Under the pieces are notes generated by a model, which saw only the letters and a list, made by a program, of their open reading frames with translations, was not told the origin of the DNA and made no database searches. 64,000 nt of DNA, taken from the NCBI GenBank assembly GCA_049517655.1, contig JBEKRQ010000001.1, forward strand, positions 62,001 through 126,000. Direction: 5' to 3'. Position numbers and translations under genes: made by a program. Shown here piece by piece: positions 1-8,729 of this stretch (position 1 is the stretch's first letter; each line of letters opens with the position of its first letter). Source of the DNA: UBA11358 sp049517655. Lineage in GTDB: Bacteria; Verrucomicrobiota; Verrucomicrobiia; Limisphaerales; UBA11358.

Positions 1-2
1 TT

Positions 3-701
3 GCACTGCTCGCCGCCGCGTCAGTTGTCTGGTTTCTCTACGACGGTTGTTTTCCGACCGTGTTCACGGCGATTCAAAATTTGCCTGCCGCCGGCGAAAT
101 CCGGTCCGCCCGGCTCGATTGGCATGGCAACTCGCCGCAACTGCTCGCCGAAGGCCGGTCCATTGCGTTTGACGTTGACCTGAATCATTCCGGTCAAATC
201 CACCCGCTGGCGGATGTGCAAATTGAATTTGGCGGAGAAACCGTCCGCATTTTTTCGTTGCTCGGTTACACGGAGTGGAATTACCCGCGCGGCCAGGTCA
301 TCCCTTTTAATCACACCGATCTGGAGCCACAGTGGGGCGCTTGGGCGATGGAACTCCTGTTCATGGCCGGAATCGTGCTGGCGGCAGGTTTTATGCTGGG
401 TTGGTGGTTGCTGGCGACGATTTATTTCATTCCTGTTTGGGTTCTCGGTCTCTTTATGAACCGCGATTTAACTTTTCGCCAAAGCTGGCGGCTGGCAGGC
501 GCGGCGTTGATGCCGGGCGCGTTACTGATGGCGGCGGCCGTTTTGCTCTACAATTCCGGTTTTCTCAATTTTGTTTCCCTGGGTTTTACCTTCGCTGCGC
601 ATCTCGTTCTCGGCTGGATTTATTTGTTCCTGAGTCTGCTGTTTCTGCCGCGATCGCCGTCGGCGTTGAGCAAGGGCAATCCCTTCACGCCGTCACAGTA
701 A
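3..701 (+). CDS. Membrane protein, 3' part only (5' end outside window)
   Basis: The reading frame is open from the window edge with no stop, so the gene begins to the left; the GTG at 60 is internal and not a convincing start. The visible 232 residues begin with a hydrophobic stretch, then a soluble segment of about 90 residues, then three or four hydrophobic helices near the C-terminus (one follows WAMELLFMAGIV). It therefore looks like an inner-membrane protein with an extracytoplasmic or cytoplasmic middle domain. I do not recognise the family. It ends 40 bases before the LolC/E gene on the same strand and may be co-transcribed with it, but nothing in the sequence proves a role in lipoprotein export. 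Confidence 0.75.
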   Translation, partial: ALLAAASVVWFLYDGCFPTVFTAIQNLPAAGEIRSARLDWHGNSPQLLAEGRSIAFDVDLNHSGQIHPLADVQIEFGGETVRIFSLLGYTEWNYPRGQVIPFNHTDLEPQWGAWAMELLFMAGIVLAAGFMLGWWLLATIYFIPVWVLGLFMNRDLTFRQSWRLAGAALMPGALLMAAAVLLYNSGFLNFVSLGFTFAAHLVLGWIYLFLSLLFLPRSPSALSKGNPFTPSQ

Positions 702-741
702 ATTTGACACCTGCCGGAAGGGTCTTTAGCCTCCGTGCATC

Positions 742-2016
742 ATGTCCCGGTTGCCGTTTGAATTGCTTCTTGCGCTGCGTTATTTGCGGCCCAGACGGAC
801 GTTCGTTTCCATCATTACGCTCATCTCCGTCCTCGGCGTTGCGCTCGGCGTCGCCGTGCTCATCATTGTCATCAGCGTGATGAGCGGGTTCGACCACGAC
901 CTGCGCGAAAAAATCCTCGGTTTTAACGCGCACATCCAGGTTTTCCAAAGCCGCGGAACGATGCAGAACTACGCGCAGGTTGCGAGTGTCATCGCATCCA
1001 ACAAAAACGTGCGCGGCGTTTCACCGCTGGTGATTGGCAAGGTGTTGGTGGAAACGCAGGAGGAAACAGGCAGGCAGGCAAAGGTGGATGCGCCGATCCT
1101 GCGTGGTGTGGACCCGCGGATCGAAGGCAGTGTGAATGTTTTGCCGCAAAGCATCGTGGAGGGGAAATTTGATTTAAGCGGTCGCGGCGTGGTCATCGGC
1201 AGTGAGTTCGCCCGCAACCTGCGACTTCACGTCGGCGACCGGTTGTCCATTTATTCGCCGCGCGATATCGAGCAAATGCGCAAAAGCCGCGGCAAGAAAA
1301 ACGAGGAGGCCATTTTGCCGGAGGATTATGAGGTGCGCGGCATATTCGACGTGGGCTACTACGAATTCAACAGCCTGTTCATCGTCACGTCACTGGAGAA
1401 CGCACAGGATTTGTATGATCTGGGTGATTCCGTGCATGACCTGGAGGTGATGTTGAAAGACCCTTACCAGGCGACAGAAGTGAAACGGCAATTGGAGCAA
1501 ACCCTCGGCAGGGAATTCACCGTAACCACGTGGATGGAACAGAATTCCGCCATTCTCAGCGCACTCATCGTCGAGAAAAACGTCATGTTTTACCTGCTGT
1601 TTTTCATCGTCATCGTCGCTGCGCTCTGCATCTTGAGCGCGCAAATCACGTTCGTCGTCCAAAAAACGCGCGAAATTGGAATGCTCAAGGCGCTCGGCGC
1701 GACAAACCTCCAGATTTCCGGCGTGTTTCTCAGTCAAAGCGCCATTATCGGCGTGCTTGGCGTGTTGGCCGGTTACGGCTTGGGCATTCTGGCGCTGACT
1801 TACCGCAATGAATTTTTGCACTTCATGAATTACTGGACCGGCTTTGAACTGTTTCCGGCGTCCATTTACGGCTTCAGCGAATTGCCGGCGCTGATTGTCG
1901 CCCGCGACATCGCGTTGATTTGCGGAAGCTCGTTTGTCATTTGCATTCTCGGCGGCGTGTTGCCCGCGTGGCGCGCCGGCCGGTTGAAACCCGTGGAGGC
2001 GCTGCGCTATGAATGA
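742..2016 (+). CDS. lolC: Lipoprotein-releasing ABC transporter permease (LolC/LolE family)
   Basis: FtsX-like permease of 424 residues, the usual length for LolC/LolE. The N-terminus carries the family pattern LRYLRPRR followed by a first membrane helix (about residues 21-48) and the SVMSGFDHDLREKILGFNAH stretch typical of this family. A large periplasmic domain follows, then three more helices near residues 275-300, 322-350 and 385-410. The complex pulls outer-membrane lipoproteins out of the inner membrane and hands them to LolA. The stop overlaps the start of the ATPase gene by 8 bases, so translation is probably coupled. Only one permease gene is present, so it may act as a homodimer (LolF type); that is inference. 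Confidence 0.93.
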   Translation: MSRLPFELLLALRYLRPRRTFVSIITLISVLGVALGVAVLIIVISVMSGFDHDLREKILGFNAHIQVFQSRGTMQNYAQVASVIASNKNVRGVSPLVIGKVLVETQEETGRQAKVDAPILRGVDPRIEGSVNVLPQSIVEGKFDLSGRGVVIGSEFARNLRLHVGDRLSIYSPRDIEQMRKSRGKKNEEAILPEDYEVRGIFDVGYYEFNSLFIVTSLENAQDLYDLGDSVHDLEVMLKDPYQATEVKRQLEQTLGREFTVTTWMEQNSAILSALIVEKNVMFYLLFFIVIVAALCILSAQITFVVQKTREIGMLKALGATNLQISGVFLSQSAIIGVLGVLAGYGLGILALTYRNEFLHFMNYWTGFELFPASIYGFSELPALIVARDIALICGSSFVICILGGVLPAWRAGRLKPVEALRYE

Positions 2017-2692
2017 ACCGCTGCTTTCCACCCTCGCCCTCGCCAAGACTTACATCATGGGCAAACGCACGCTCGAAGTGCTGCGCGGCGTGAACCTCGA
2101 CGTGGCGCGCGGCGAATTCCTCGCGTTGCGCGGCGCGTCCGGCGCGGGCAAAAGCACACTGCTGCATCTGGTCGGCGGATTGGACACGCCGAATTCGGGC
2201 GAGATTCATTTCGCCGGACAAAACCTCGCCGCGTTTTCCGAAGGCGAATTGACGCATTTCCGGAATCGCCGCGTCGGTTTCGTGTTTCAATCGTACTATC
2301 TGTTGCCCGAACTCGACGCGCTTGAAAATGTCTGTCTTCCGGCGCGGGTCGCGCGCGTGCCCGCGGGACAAGCCGGGTCGCGCGGACGCGACCTGCTCGC
2401 TTGGGTTGGCCTCAAAGATCGCATGGAGCACAAGCCGTTTGAGCTTTCCGGCGGCGAACAGCAGCGCGTCGCCATCGCCCGTGCGCTCATCAACGAACCG
2501 GAATTGCTTCTGGCCGACGAACCGACCGGCAATCTCGATTCGCACACCGGCGGCGAAATCATTGAACTGCTCAAAAATCTCCATATCAAAAAAAAGATGA
2601 CTCTTATTATCGCCACACACGATGCAACAGTGGCCGCGCACGCACAGCGCGTCATCGAATTGGCGGACGGGCGCATCACCAATGGCTCATAG
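2009..2692 (+). CDS. lolD: Lipoprotein-releasing ABC transporter ATP-binding protein LolD
   Basis: ATPase subunit of 227 residues partnering the overlapping upstream permease. Walker A is GASGAGKST at residues 42-50, the Q-loop glutamine is near 94, the ABC signature LSGGEQQR starts at 146, and Walker B LLLADEPTGNLD starts near 167. The short single-domain layout and the ANTGNLD-type ending of Walker B are those of the MacB/LolD subfamily. It powers release of lipoproteins from the cytoplasmic membrane. The 8-base overlap with the permease supports one complex. Confidence 0.94.
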   Translation: MNEPLLSTLALAKTYIMGKRTLEVLRGVNLDVARGEFLALRGASGAGKSTLLHLVGGLDTPNSGEIHFAGQNLAAFSEGELTHFRNRRVGFVFQSYYLLPELDALENVCLPARVARVPAGQAGSRGRDLLAWVGLKDRMEHKPFELSGGEQQRVAIARALINEPELLLADEPTGNLDSHTGGEIIELLKNLHIKKKMTLIIATHDATVAAHAQRVIELADGRITNGS

Positions 2693-2704
2693 TGAAATGA
2701 GCCT

Positions 2705-3598
2705 TTGAAAAAGGTTTTTCGGTGGTTGGCTTCCGTAAAAAATATGCTTGAAGATCGCGATTACATGCGCCAGCCGGTTTATTACCGGCCGCGCGTGTCG
2801 TTCACCGTGGCGCTGCTGATTGTCAACGCGATTGTCTTTCTCGTCGAATGCGCGCTTTCCTCCCATCCGCTGCGTTTGGCGCCGGATAATTCGTTTTTTT
2901 ACAATTATTTTGCGTTGAGCCTTGAAGGTTTGGAGCACGGCTGGGTTTGGCAATTGCTCACCTATCAGTTCATGCACGCCGGCCTGTTGCATATTTTTCT
3001 CAACAGTTGGGCAATCTACGTTTTTGGCCGTGAAATTGAAGAAACCCTTGGCCCTCAAAAATTCCTGGCTTTGTTCCTGACCAGTGGTGTCATTGGTGGA
3101 ATTTTTCAGGCACTCGCCAGCTGGATTTGGCCTCATTATTTTGGCGGTGCGGTGGTTGGCGCCTCGTCAGGCGCGTTTGGACTCGTCGCGGCATTCGCCA
3201 TTTTATATCCGGAACGCGAGTTGACCCTGCTTCTGTTCTTCGTTTTGCCGCTGACGTTGCGTGCTGAAACCCTCCTGATTCTTTCGGCGGCACTGGCATT
3301 GTTCGGCATCGCATTTCCGACGGGCAACATCGCCGATGTCGCGCATTTGGGCGGCATGTTGACGGGCATCGTTTTCGTGCGTCAATTCATTCAAGGCCGT
3401 TGGAATTGGCCCCGATGGAAATTTTCGGCGCGCCGCGCCGCGTCCCGCGAACCCGAAGGCGATGTATCCACAGACGAATTTCTGCAAACGGAAGTGGACC
3501 CGATTCTCGACAAAATCTCCGCGCACGGCATTCAAAGCCTCACCGAACACGAGCGCAAAATTCTTGAAAAAGCCCGCGCCAAAATGACTAAACGTTGA
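2705..3598 (+). CDS. Rhomboid family intramembrane serine protease
   Basis: Polytopic membrane protein of up to 297 residues with rhomboid hallmarks: the HAGLLHIFLNSW segment (residues 91-102), the serine motif GASSGAFG (catalytic Ser about 155) and the histidine motif DVAHLGGM (His about 214). Rhomboids cleave transmembrane substrates inside the bilayer; the substrate here is unknown. The frame opens with TTG at 2705; ATG at 2744 or 2765 would shorten the cytoplasmic N-terminus without touching the membrane domain. A charged soluble tail of about 70 residues follows the last helix. It lies 12 bases downstream of lolD and may share its transcript. Confidence 0.9.
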   Translation: MKKVFRWLASVKNMLEDRDYMRQPVYYRPRVSFTVALLIVNAIVFLVECALSSHPLRLAPDNSFFYNYFALSLEGLEHGWVWQLLTYQFMHAGLLHIFLNSWAIYVFGREIEETLGPQKFLALFLTSGVIGGIFQALASWIWPHYFGGAVVGASSGAFGLVAAFAILYPERELTLLLFFVLPLTLRAETLLILSAALALFGIAFPTGNIADVAHLGGMLTGIVFVRQFIQGRWNWPRWKFSARRAASREPEGDVSTDEFLQTEVDPILDKISAHGIQSLTEHERKILEKARAKMTKR

Positions 3599-3601
3599 TT
3601 C

Positions 3602-3659
3602 TGTAGCGGCGGTCTATGACCGTCGCTGATTTTTCCAGCTCTCATAGAGCGCCGCTACA
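3602..3659. repeat. Palindromic intergenic repeat, TGTAGCG...CGCTACA family
   Basis: Two 18-base arms at 3602-3619 and 3642-3659 are inverted copies with one mismatch, beginning TGTAGCGGCG and ending CGCCGCTACA. The element fills most of the gap between the rhomboid gene and purB. A related unit with the same outer ends lies at 17369-17420. It could form a hairpin in RNA and separate the two transcripts. Confidence 0.85.
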
Positions 3660-3699
3660 AATACTCGACTCCCGGCTTTCGACGTTTTACGCTCAAGCC

Positions 3700-5034
3700 A
3701 TGATCACGCGCTACTCACGCCCTGAAATGCGGGCCATCTGGACCGACGAAAACAAACTCCGCAGCTGGCTGCAAATTGAACTTCTTGCCAGCGAAGCGCT
3801 GGTTGGGGAAGGCATCGTACCACGCGCCGATTTCGCGAAAATCAAACGCGGTGCCGACAAGTGTTTTACCAATCTTAAAGGCCTCGTCGAACGGCAGAAG
3901 GAACTGGAAAAAACGTTCAACCACGATGTCATCGCCTTCACCACCGCTGTCGCCGAAAAAATCAATCACCGCGCCAGCCGGTGGTTGCACTTCGGGTTGA
4001 CCAGCAGCGATGTCGGCGACACGGCGTTCGCCGTCCAGATGACGCAATCCGCCGACATCCTCATTGCCGACGTGAAGCGACTCCGCGTTTCCATCGCGAA
4101 ACGCGCGAAGGAATACATGCTGACGCCCTGCATCGGCCGCAGCCACGGCATTCATGCCGAGCCGACCACCTTCGGCCTTAAGCTTGCGCTCATGTATGAC
4201 GAATTTGGCCGGGCGCTCGAACGTCTCGAACGGGTCCGCGAAGTCGCTGCCGTTGGCAAACTCAGCGGCGCCGTGGGCACCAGCGCCCACTTGTCGCCTG
4301 CTGTGGAGGCCGCCGTGTGCAAACACCTTGGCCTGCGCCCTGCGCCCATAGCCACACAAGTCGTCCAGCGCGACATTCACGCCGAATTCATGACCGCGCT
4401 CGCCCTTGTCGGTGCGAGCATCGAACGTTGGGCCGTCGAGTTCCGCCATCTCCAGCGCACGGAAGTCCTTGAAGTTGAGGAACCCTTCACCAAGGGCCAG
4501 AAAGGCAGCAGCGCCATGCCGCACAAGCGCAATCCCATCACTTGGGAGCGCCTCACTGGTCTTGCCCGCGTCCTCCGCGGCAACGCCGTCGCCGCCCTCG
4601 AAAACGTTGCCCTCTGGCACGAGCGCGACATCAGCCACAGCAGCGTCGAGCGCATCATCTTCCCCGACTCCTGCATGTTGCTGGATTACATGCTCGCGCT
4701 GCTAATTCGCTTGATGGACGGGCTGAACGTTTATCCCGAAAACATGAAGAAAAATCTCGGGTTAAGCCTCGGCATGTGGAATTCGCAAACCGTCCTGCTC
4801 GCGCTCATCCGCAAAGGCCTGACACGCGAAGACGCCTACAATCTGGTTCAAGACGCGGCGATGAAGACATGGGAAGTCAAACACAACGGTCGGGACAACG
4901 CCGACTTTCTCAAGCAACTCCAGGCCGACTCCGATGTGGCTAAACATTTCAGAAAGGGCGAACTCGAGAAACTCTGCTCGCTCGATTTCCACTTCAAGGA
5001 AGTGAAGAACCGGTTCAAGAAACTGGGGTTGTAG
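3700..5034 (+). CDS. purB: Adenylosuccinate lyase
   Basis: Enzyme of purine synthesis that eliminates fumarate from SAICAR and from adenylosuccinate. The fumarase/aspartase signature GSSAMPHKRNPI is present, as are the HFGLTSSDVGDTA and GRSHGIHAEPTTFG segments that carry active-site histidines in this superfamily. The ATG at 3700 gives MITRYSRPEMRAIW, the classic N-terminus, and 444 residues. An in-frame ATG at 3616 lies inside the palindromic repeat and would add 28 unrelated residues, so it is rejected. No other purine genes are adjacent. Confidence 0.96.
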   Translation: MITRYSRPEMRAIWTDENKLRSWLQIELLASEALVGEGIVPRADFAKIKRGADKCFTNLKGLVERQKELEKTFNHDVIAFTTAVAEKINHRASRWLHFGLTSSDVGDTAFAVQMTQSADILIADVKRLRVSIAKRAKEYMLTPCIGRSHGIHAEPTTFGLKLALMYDEFGRALERLERVREVAAVGKLSGAVGTSAHLSPAVEAAVCKHLGLRPAPIATQVVQRDIHAEFMTALALVGASIERWAVEFRHLQRTEVLEVEEPFTKGQKGSSAMPHKRNPITWERLTGLARVLRGNAVAALENVALWHERDISHSSVERIIFPDSCMLLDYMLALLIRLMDGLNVYPENMKKNLGLSLGMWNSQTVLLALIRKGLTREDAYNLVQDAAMKTWEVKHNGRDNADFLKQLQADSDVAKHFRKGELEKLCSLDFHFKEVKNRFKKLGL

Positions 5035-5044
5035 CCGCCTTGTT

Positions 5045-5070
5045 GGGAGGGCGAGGCTCCTGACGAGCCC
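5045..5070. repeat. Left copy of a 26-base inverted repeat
   Basis: Begins GGGAGGGCGAGGCTCC. It is the exact reverse complement of 5736-5761, so the pair brackets the hypothetical gene between them. A diverged third copy is at 6091-6116. Confidence 0.9.
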
Positions 5071-5175
5071 TGAAATCAGGCAATGGAGCTTTGACTTGAA
5101 ACTGCTCGTAAAGAATACCGCAGTCGCAACCGCAAATCCCAAGCTTGTGCCGCTATTCCCGAAGCATGGCGCGAA

Positions 5176-5730
5176 TTGGTTGAAAAAGGAGATGAACTAT
5201 TGGTGGAACTCCTTGCTGGTGCTGTGGAATCTAAGGTGAGAGTTCGCCCTGACGACGGTGATGTTGCAGAATTTCTCGCTGTCTTAGGAAGGCTGCCTGT
5301 CGTGGAAGTCCCACGCGGTAACGCGATGCAATCTTCGGGATTTCCAGCGGCTCCGCACTCCACAACGCACCGACCTGTTGGCGAATCTTCGCGGAGTGGC
5401 AAGCTTGTTTTGCTCGGTAAAGCGTACTCTTACCACAACACTAAGGATGCAATGGTCATCGTCCTCAGAGAACTCGCCAAAACAGACCCGTCATTTCTCG
5501 ATCGGTGTTCGCAGCACCCTGATGCCCAAGGCCGCAAGCGTCGCTACATCGCCCGCACGGCGGAGGAATTGTACCCCGATCGTCCAGACTTGCGTGAGTG
5601 CAGTGAATCACTCCCGGGAGGATGGTTGGTGGCAACCAACCTCAACAACATGCTTAAGAAAACCATCATCCGGCTCGCCGCCGAAGTTGCCGGGTTGTCT
5701 TTTGGCAAAGACGTGGTGGTTGAATTTTAA
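5176..5730 (+). CDS. Hypothetical protein between perfect inverted repeats, possibly 5'-truncated
   Basis: Reading frame of 184 residues from a TTG; the frame is open back to 5095 without a good ATG or ribosome site, and that upstream part also looks protein-like (IPEAWRELVEKGDELLVELL). This suggests the C-terminal end of a larger ancestral gene. The last 110 residues form a compact domain with basic patch GRKRRYIARTAEEL and an ending PGGWLVATNLNNMLKKTI that reminds me of C-terminal domains of restriction-related proteins, but I cannot name the family. The gene is tightly bounded by a perfect 26-base inverted repeat (5045-5070, 5736-5761) and followed by a transposase remnant, which suggests it is cargo or debris of a mobile element. 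Confidence 0.5.
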   Translation: MVEKGDELLVELLAGAVESKVRVRPDDGDVAEFLAVLGRLPVVEVPRGNAMQSSGFPAAPHSTTHRPVGESSRSGKLVLLGKAYSYHNTKDAMVIVLRELAKTDPSFLDRCSQHPDAQGRKRRYIARTAEELYPDRPDLRECSESLPGGWLVATNLNNMLKKTIIRLAAEVAGLSFGKDVVVEF

Positions 5731-5735
5731 ATTGT

Positions 5736-5761
5736 GGGCTCGTCAGGAGCCTCGCCCTCCC
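5736..5761. repeat. Right copy of the 26-base inverted repeat
   Basis: Begins GGGCTCGTCAGGAGCC and is the exact reverse complement of 5045-5070. It sits 5 bases after the stop of the enclosed hypothetical gene and just before the transposase remnant. Confidence 0.9.
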
Positions 5762-5774
5762 GTATCAATGGTCC

Positions 5775-6080
5775 GTGGATATTCGTTCTCAAGATTACCA
5801 CATTGGGCGTCAAAAACCGGCGGAAGGCGTTCATATTCATCTCAGCGAACCGACAATTCCGCTCAATCGCTGGATGAGTTATTGGAAACGTCTCTTCACG
5901 CAAAAAGCGGAACGCCCTGATTGGCAATGGCAACCCCACCATTGGGACACACGCCTGCGTCGTTCGGAGAATTACACGGAAAAGTGGTATTACATCCGTG
6001 AGAACCCGGTGAAAGAGGGCCTGGTGAAAAATGCCGACGACTGGCCTTATCAAGGAATGATAAATGTGTTGCCGTGGTAA
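5775..6080 (+). pseudogene. REP-associated tyrosine transposase (RAYT/IS200-like), C-terminal remnant
   Basis: The 101-residue frame ends with the RAYT signature: WQWQPHHWDTRLRR, then YTEKWYYIRENPVKEGLV, then DDWPYQG. In intact RAYTs (about 180-250 residues) this C-terminal block holds the catalytic tyrosine region, and an HxH metal site lies upstream; here GVHIHL near residue 30 may be the remains of that site. Roughly the first 80 residues of a complete enzyme are missing, replaced by the repeat at 5736-5761. RAYTs act on palindromic REP sequences in the same genome, and REP-like repeats flank this remnant on both sides (5736-5761, 6091-6116). It is probably inactive. Confidence 0.75.
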
Positions 6081-6090
6081 AGAAAAATTA

Positions 6091-6116
6091 GGGCTCACGA
6101 GGACGTTCGCCCTCCC
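6091..6116. repeat. Third, diverged copy of the 26-base repeat
   Basis: Starts GGGCTCACGAGGACG and ends CGCCCTCCC, in the same orientation as 5736-5761 with several substitutions. It lies 10 bases after the transposase remnant, so the remnant is bracketed by two directly oriented copies. Confidence 0.75.
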
Positions 6117-6164
6117 GGTTAAATTATTTCAATTCCCACCAGGTAAGGTAATAGTCGCTGCCTA

Positions 6165-7661
6165 TCATCTTTTGCCGGATGAAGGCGCTCTTAGTGATTT
6201 TGCCACGCGGCGGAAGTGGTGCCCGAGGATGGCGAGTTCGATGGCGTGCGGAAACTGACGTGGTCGCCGGATGAGTGTGCCCAAAAACAGCCGCCAATAC
6301 CCCACACGTCCCCGGTGCCAAACGCCCAGCACCCAGAAGGATTTTAGAAACGCAATGATGTCCGCCCGTGACAGGTGCAGGCGCGGACCAGTCGGACGAT
6401 GACTTTTGAGGAACGTGCGAATGCGCTGATAGTAGTTCCGCGGCTCGTAAAGTTTCTTCACCAGCTCACGGTAGCCGGATTGCAGAAACTCGCGGCTTAA
6501 TTTGGGTTTAAAGTTCAGCGTGGCGTCGGAGTTGTTGCCGGTGCTTTCGGCTTCGAGCCGTCCCTCGCGTTTCAACCGTTGCCACAATCGCGTCTGCGGC
6601 AGCGCGCTGAGCAACCCCACCATCGCCGTCGCCACACCGGAACGTTGGATGAACTCAAACTGCCGCTTGAAGATGTCACTCTTGTCGCTGTCGAAGCCCA
6701 CAATGAATCCACCCATGACTTCCAGCCCGGCGCGTTGCAGCGTTTGCACGGCAGCCACAAGGTCGCGGTTCCGGTTCTGGAGCTTGTGACATTCCGCCAG
6801 CGCCTCGACCGAAGGCGTTTCAATGCCCACAAAAACCTTTTTAAAACCGGCCTCCACCATCAGCGCGCACAACTCCCGGTCATCGGCGAGATTTATGGAA
6901 GCCTCGGTGAGAAACCCGATACGGGTCCGCGTGCGCCGCCGCCATTCGATTAACGCATGCAGTAGCATCTTCGTTTGCTGTTTGTTGCCGATGAAATTGT
7001 CGTCCACGATGAAGACCATGTCCTTCCACTTGCGCCGGCGTAGCGCGTCCAACTCGGCGATCAATTGCACCGGCGTTTTCGTGCGGGGTACGCGCCCGTT
7101 CATCACTATGATGTCGCAAAATTCGCAATCGTACGGGCAGCCGCGCGAGAATTGCACAGACATCGTCACGTAATGCCGGAATTTGATGAGGTCCCAGCGC
7201 GGCGCCGGGGTCCGGGTGATGTCCGGCCGGTTCGTGCAGCGATAAACGGATTGCAACCGGCCGCTTTGCATGTCCTGCACGACTTGCGGCATGATCTCCT
7301 CGGCTTCGCCCAGAACGAAGTGCTGGATTTCCGGGAACGCTTCGTAGCCGGTGGTGAATAACGGCCCGCCCGCGATGACGGTTTTTTCAAGTGCCGTGCA
7401 CCGCGCCACAATTTCGCGGACGGATTCCCTCTGCACCAGCATCGCGCCCAACAGCACGTAATCCGCCCAGAGCAAGTCTTTATCCTTGAGCCGCTCCGCG
7501 TTCATGTCCACCAGCTTGAGTTTCCACTCCGGCGGCAGCATCGCCGCCACCGTCAGCAAACCCAGCGGCGCCATGGACGCCCTCCGGGAAACGAAGCGCA
7601 CAGCGTGCTTGAAGCTCCAAAACGTGTCGGGCGTTCTCGGACTAACGAGAAGTATTTTCAT
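6165..7661 (-). CDS. B12-binding radical SAM protein with DUF4070-like C-terminus (HpnP-like)
   Basis: Protein of 498 residues. Residues 1-140 form a cobalamin-binding-like domain (MKILLVSPRTPDTFW start, VIAGGP near 96). The radical SAM cluster motif CPYDCEFC gives Cys175, Cys179 and Cys182. The following IVMNGRVPRTK, VFIVDDNFIGNK and GGFIVGFDSD segments match the class of cobalamin-dependent radical SAM enzymes that includes the hopanoid C-2 methylase HpnP. The C-terminal 130 residues are rich in Arg and aromatic residues, as in DUF4070. A methyl or alkyl transfer on a lipid-like substrate is plausible, but no hopanoid genes are nearby, so the substrate is open. It stands alone, convergent with the mobile remnant. 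Confidence 0.85.
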   Translation of the reverse strand: MKILLVSPRTPDTFWSFKHAVRFVSRRASMAPLGLLTVAAMLPPEWKLKLVDMNAERLKDKDLLWADYVLLGAMLVQRESVREIVARCTALEKTVIAGGPLFTTGYEAFPEIQHFVLGEAEEIMPQVVQDMQSGRLQSVYRCTNRPDITRTPAPRWDLIKFRHYVTMSVQFSRGCPYDCEFCDIIVMNGRVPRTKTPVQLIAELDALRRRKWKDMVFIVDDNFIGNKQQTKMLLHALIEWRRRTRTRIGFLTEASINLADDRELCALMVEAGFKKVFVGIETPSVEALAECHKLQNRNRDLVAAVQTLQRAGLEVMGGFIVGFDSDKSDIFKRQFEFIQRSGVATAMVGLLSALPQTRLWQRLKREGRLEAESTGNNSDATLNFKPKLSREFLQSGYRELVKKLYEPRNYYQRIRTFLKSHRPTGPRLHLSRADIIAFLKSFWVLGVWHRGRVGYWRLFLGTLIRRPRQFPHAIELAILGHHFRRVAKSLRAPSSGKR

Positions 7662-7861
7662 TAAGTCGTTATTGTGAGTTTAAGCCCCGATATGGGTTTA
7701 TGCGAGGTAAATTCCAAACATATTAATACACACACCTGCACTTTGACCGCCGTCGTTATCCGTCACGTCCGGCTGAATGAAGGTGCGTTTGAATCGTGTG
7801 GGTGCGGCGCTCAAAAACGAAATCTTTAATCCATGTTCACCTGTGTTAGACTGCGGCAGCC

Positions 7862-8650
7862 ATGAAGACAATGATTCGGAAGACAATTGTCCTTGCGGTT
7901 TTGTCGGCGATGTCATTTCCATTGTTCGCGCAGGACACAAACGCGCCGTTGCCAACGATTGGATTGATACTTCAACGTGTGGTTGAGCGGGTGAAAAAAG
8001 AGAGCGACAACGACCGCGCGTTCGATGAACGTTACAGTTACTTGCGCACCAAAGTCACCGAATATCGAAATTCAGCGGGCGAACTCAAAAAGCACGAGGA
8101 AAAATCCAGCGTGCATGACCCGCCGGCGGCGAAACATTCGCAACCGGACGCGGCCAAATCGAATCCGGATTCGGAAAAAAGTGAGGCTGTCAGCGACACC
8201 CATTCCAATGTGCGAGGGAAGCAATTCAAGAGGGATGATTTTCTGCTTAACCAGGATTTGGTCCGTCGTTTTCAATTCACACTGGCCGGACGCGAATTGA
8301 TTGGCGGCCGCCCGGCGCTGACGATTGATTTCGTTCCAGTGAGCAAAAAAATGCCCGAGCGGAATCTCAAAGACCGTTTTATCAACAAGGCCGCAGGCCG
8401 CGTCTGGGTGGACGAAGCGGATTACTGCCTCGTGAAAGCCGATGTGCATCTGACTCAAAAAGTGAGCGTCGGCTTTGGTCTTGTCGGCGCAGTGTGGAAA
8501 TTCGATTACGGGTTTGAACGCGAGCGGACTGATGATGGCCTTTGGTTCACGCGCGGCGTGAACTGGCATCTTGAGGGCCGTGAAGTGGTCTTCAATCGCA
8601 AGGTGGATTATCACGAGAAAATGATCGACATTCGCAGAACCGCGTCTTGA
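7862..8650 (+). CDS. Secreted hypothetical protein
   Basis: Protein of 262 residues with a clear signal peptide (basic MIRK start, hydrophobic stretch, cleavage after LFAQ-type end near residue 24). The mature part has a low-complexity charged segment (about residues 85-115) and then a beta-rich region with RELIGGRPALTIDF, GRVWVDEADYCLVKADVHL and HEKMIDIR. That pattern is reminiscent of LolA/LppX-type periplasmic proteins, but this is a weak resemblance. No operon partner: a gap of about 200 bases with no recognised signal precedes it and a terminator hairpin follows at 8679. Confidence 0.7.
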   Translation: MKTMIRKTIVLAVLSAMSFPLFAQDTNAPLPTIGLILQRVVERVKKESDNDRAFDERYSYLRTKVTEYRNSAGELKKHEEKSSVHDPPAAKHSQPDAAKSNPDSEKSEAVSDTHSNVRGKQFKRDDFLLNQDLVRRFQFTLAGRELIGGRPALTIDFVPVSKKMPERNLKDRFINKAAGRVWVDEADYCLVKADVHLTQKVSVGFGLVGAVWKFDYGFERERTDDGLWFTRGVNWHLEGREVVFNRKVDYHEKMIDIRRTAS

Positions 8651-8678
8651 CACGAAGCGTTTCATTGTTAACCTCGCC

Positions 8679-8699
8679 GCTCCGTCAAACGGAGCTTTT
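8679..8699 (+). terminator. Intrinsic terminator after the secreted protein gene
   Basis: Stem GCTCCGT / ACGGAGC with a 3-base loop, followed directly by TTTT. It separates the secreted-protein gene from the rpmH cluster. Confidence 0.7.
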
Positions 8700-8729
8700 C
8701 CGCGCAAAAGCGCGATCAAATTTGAATTT

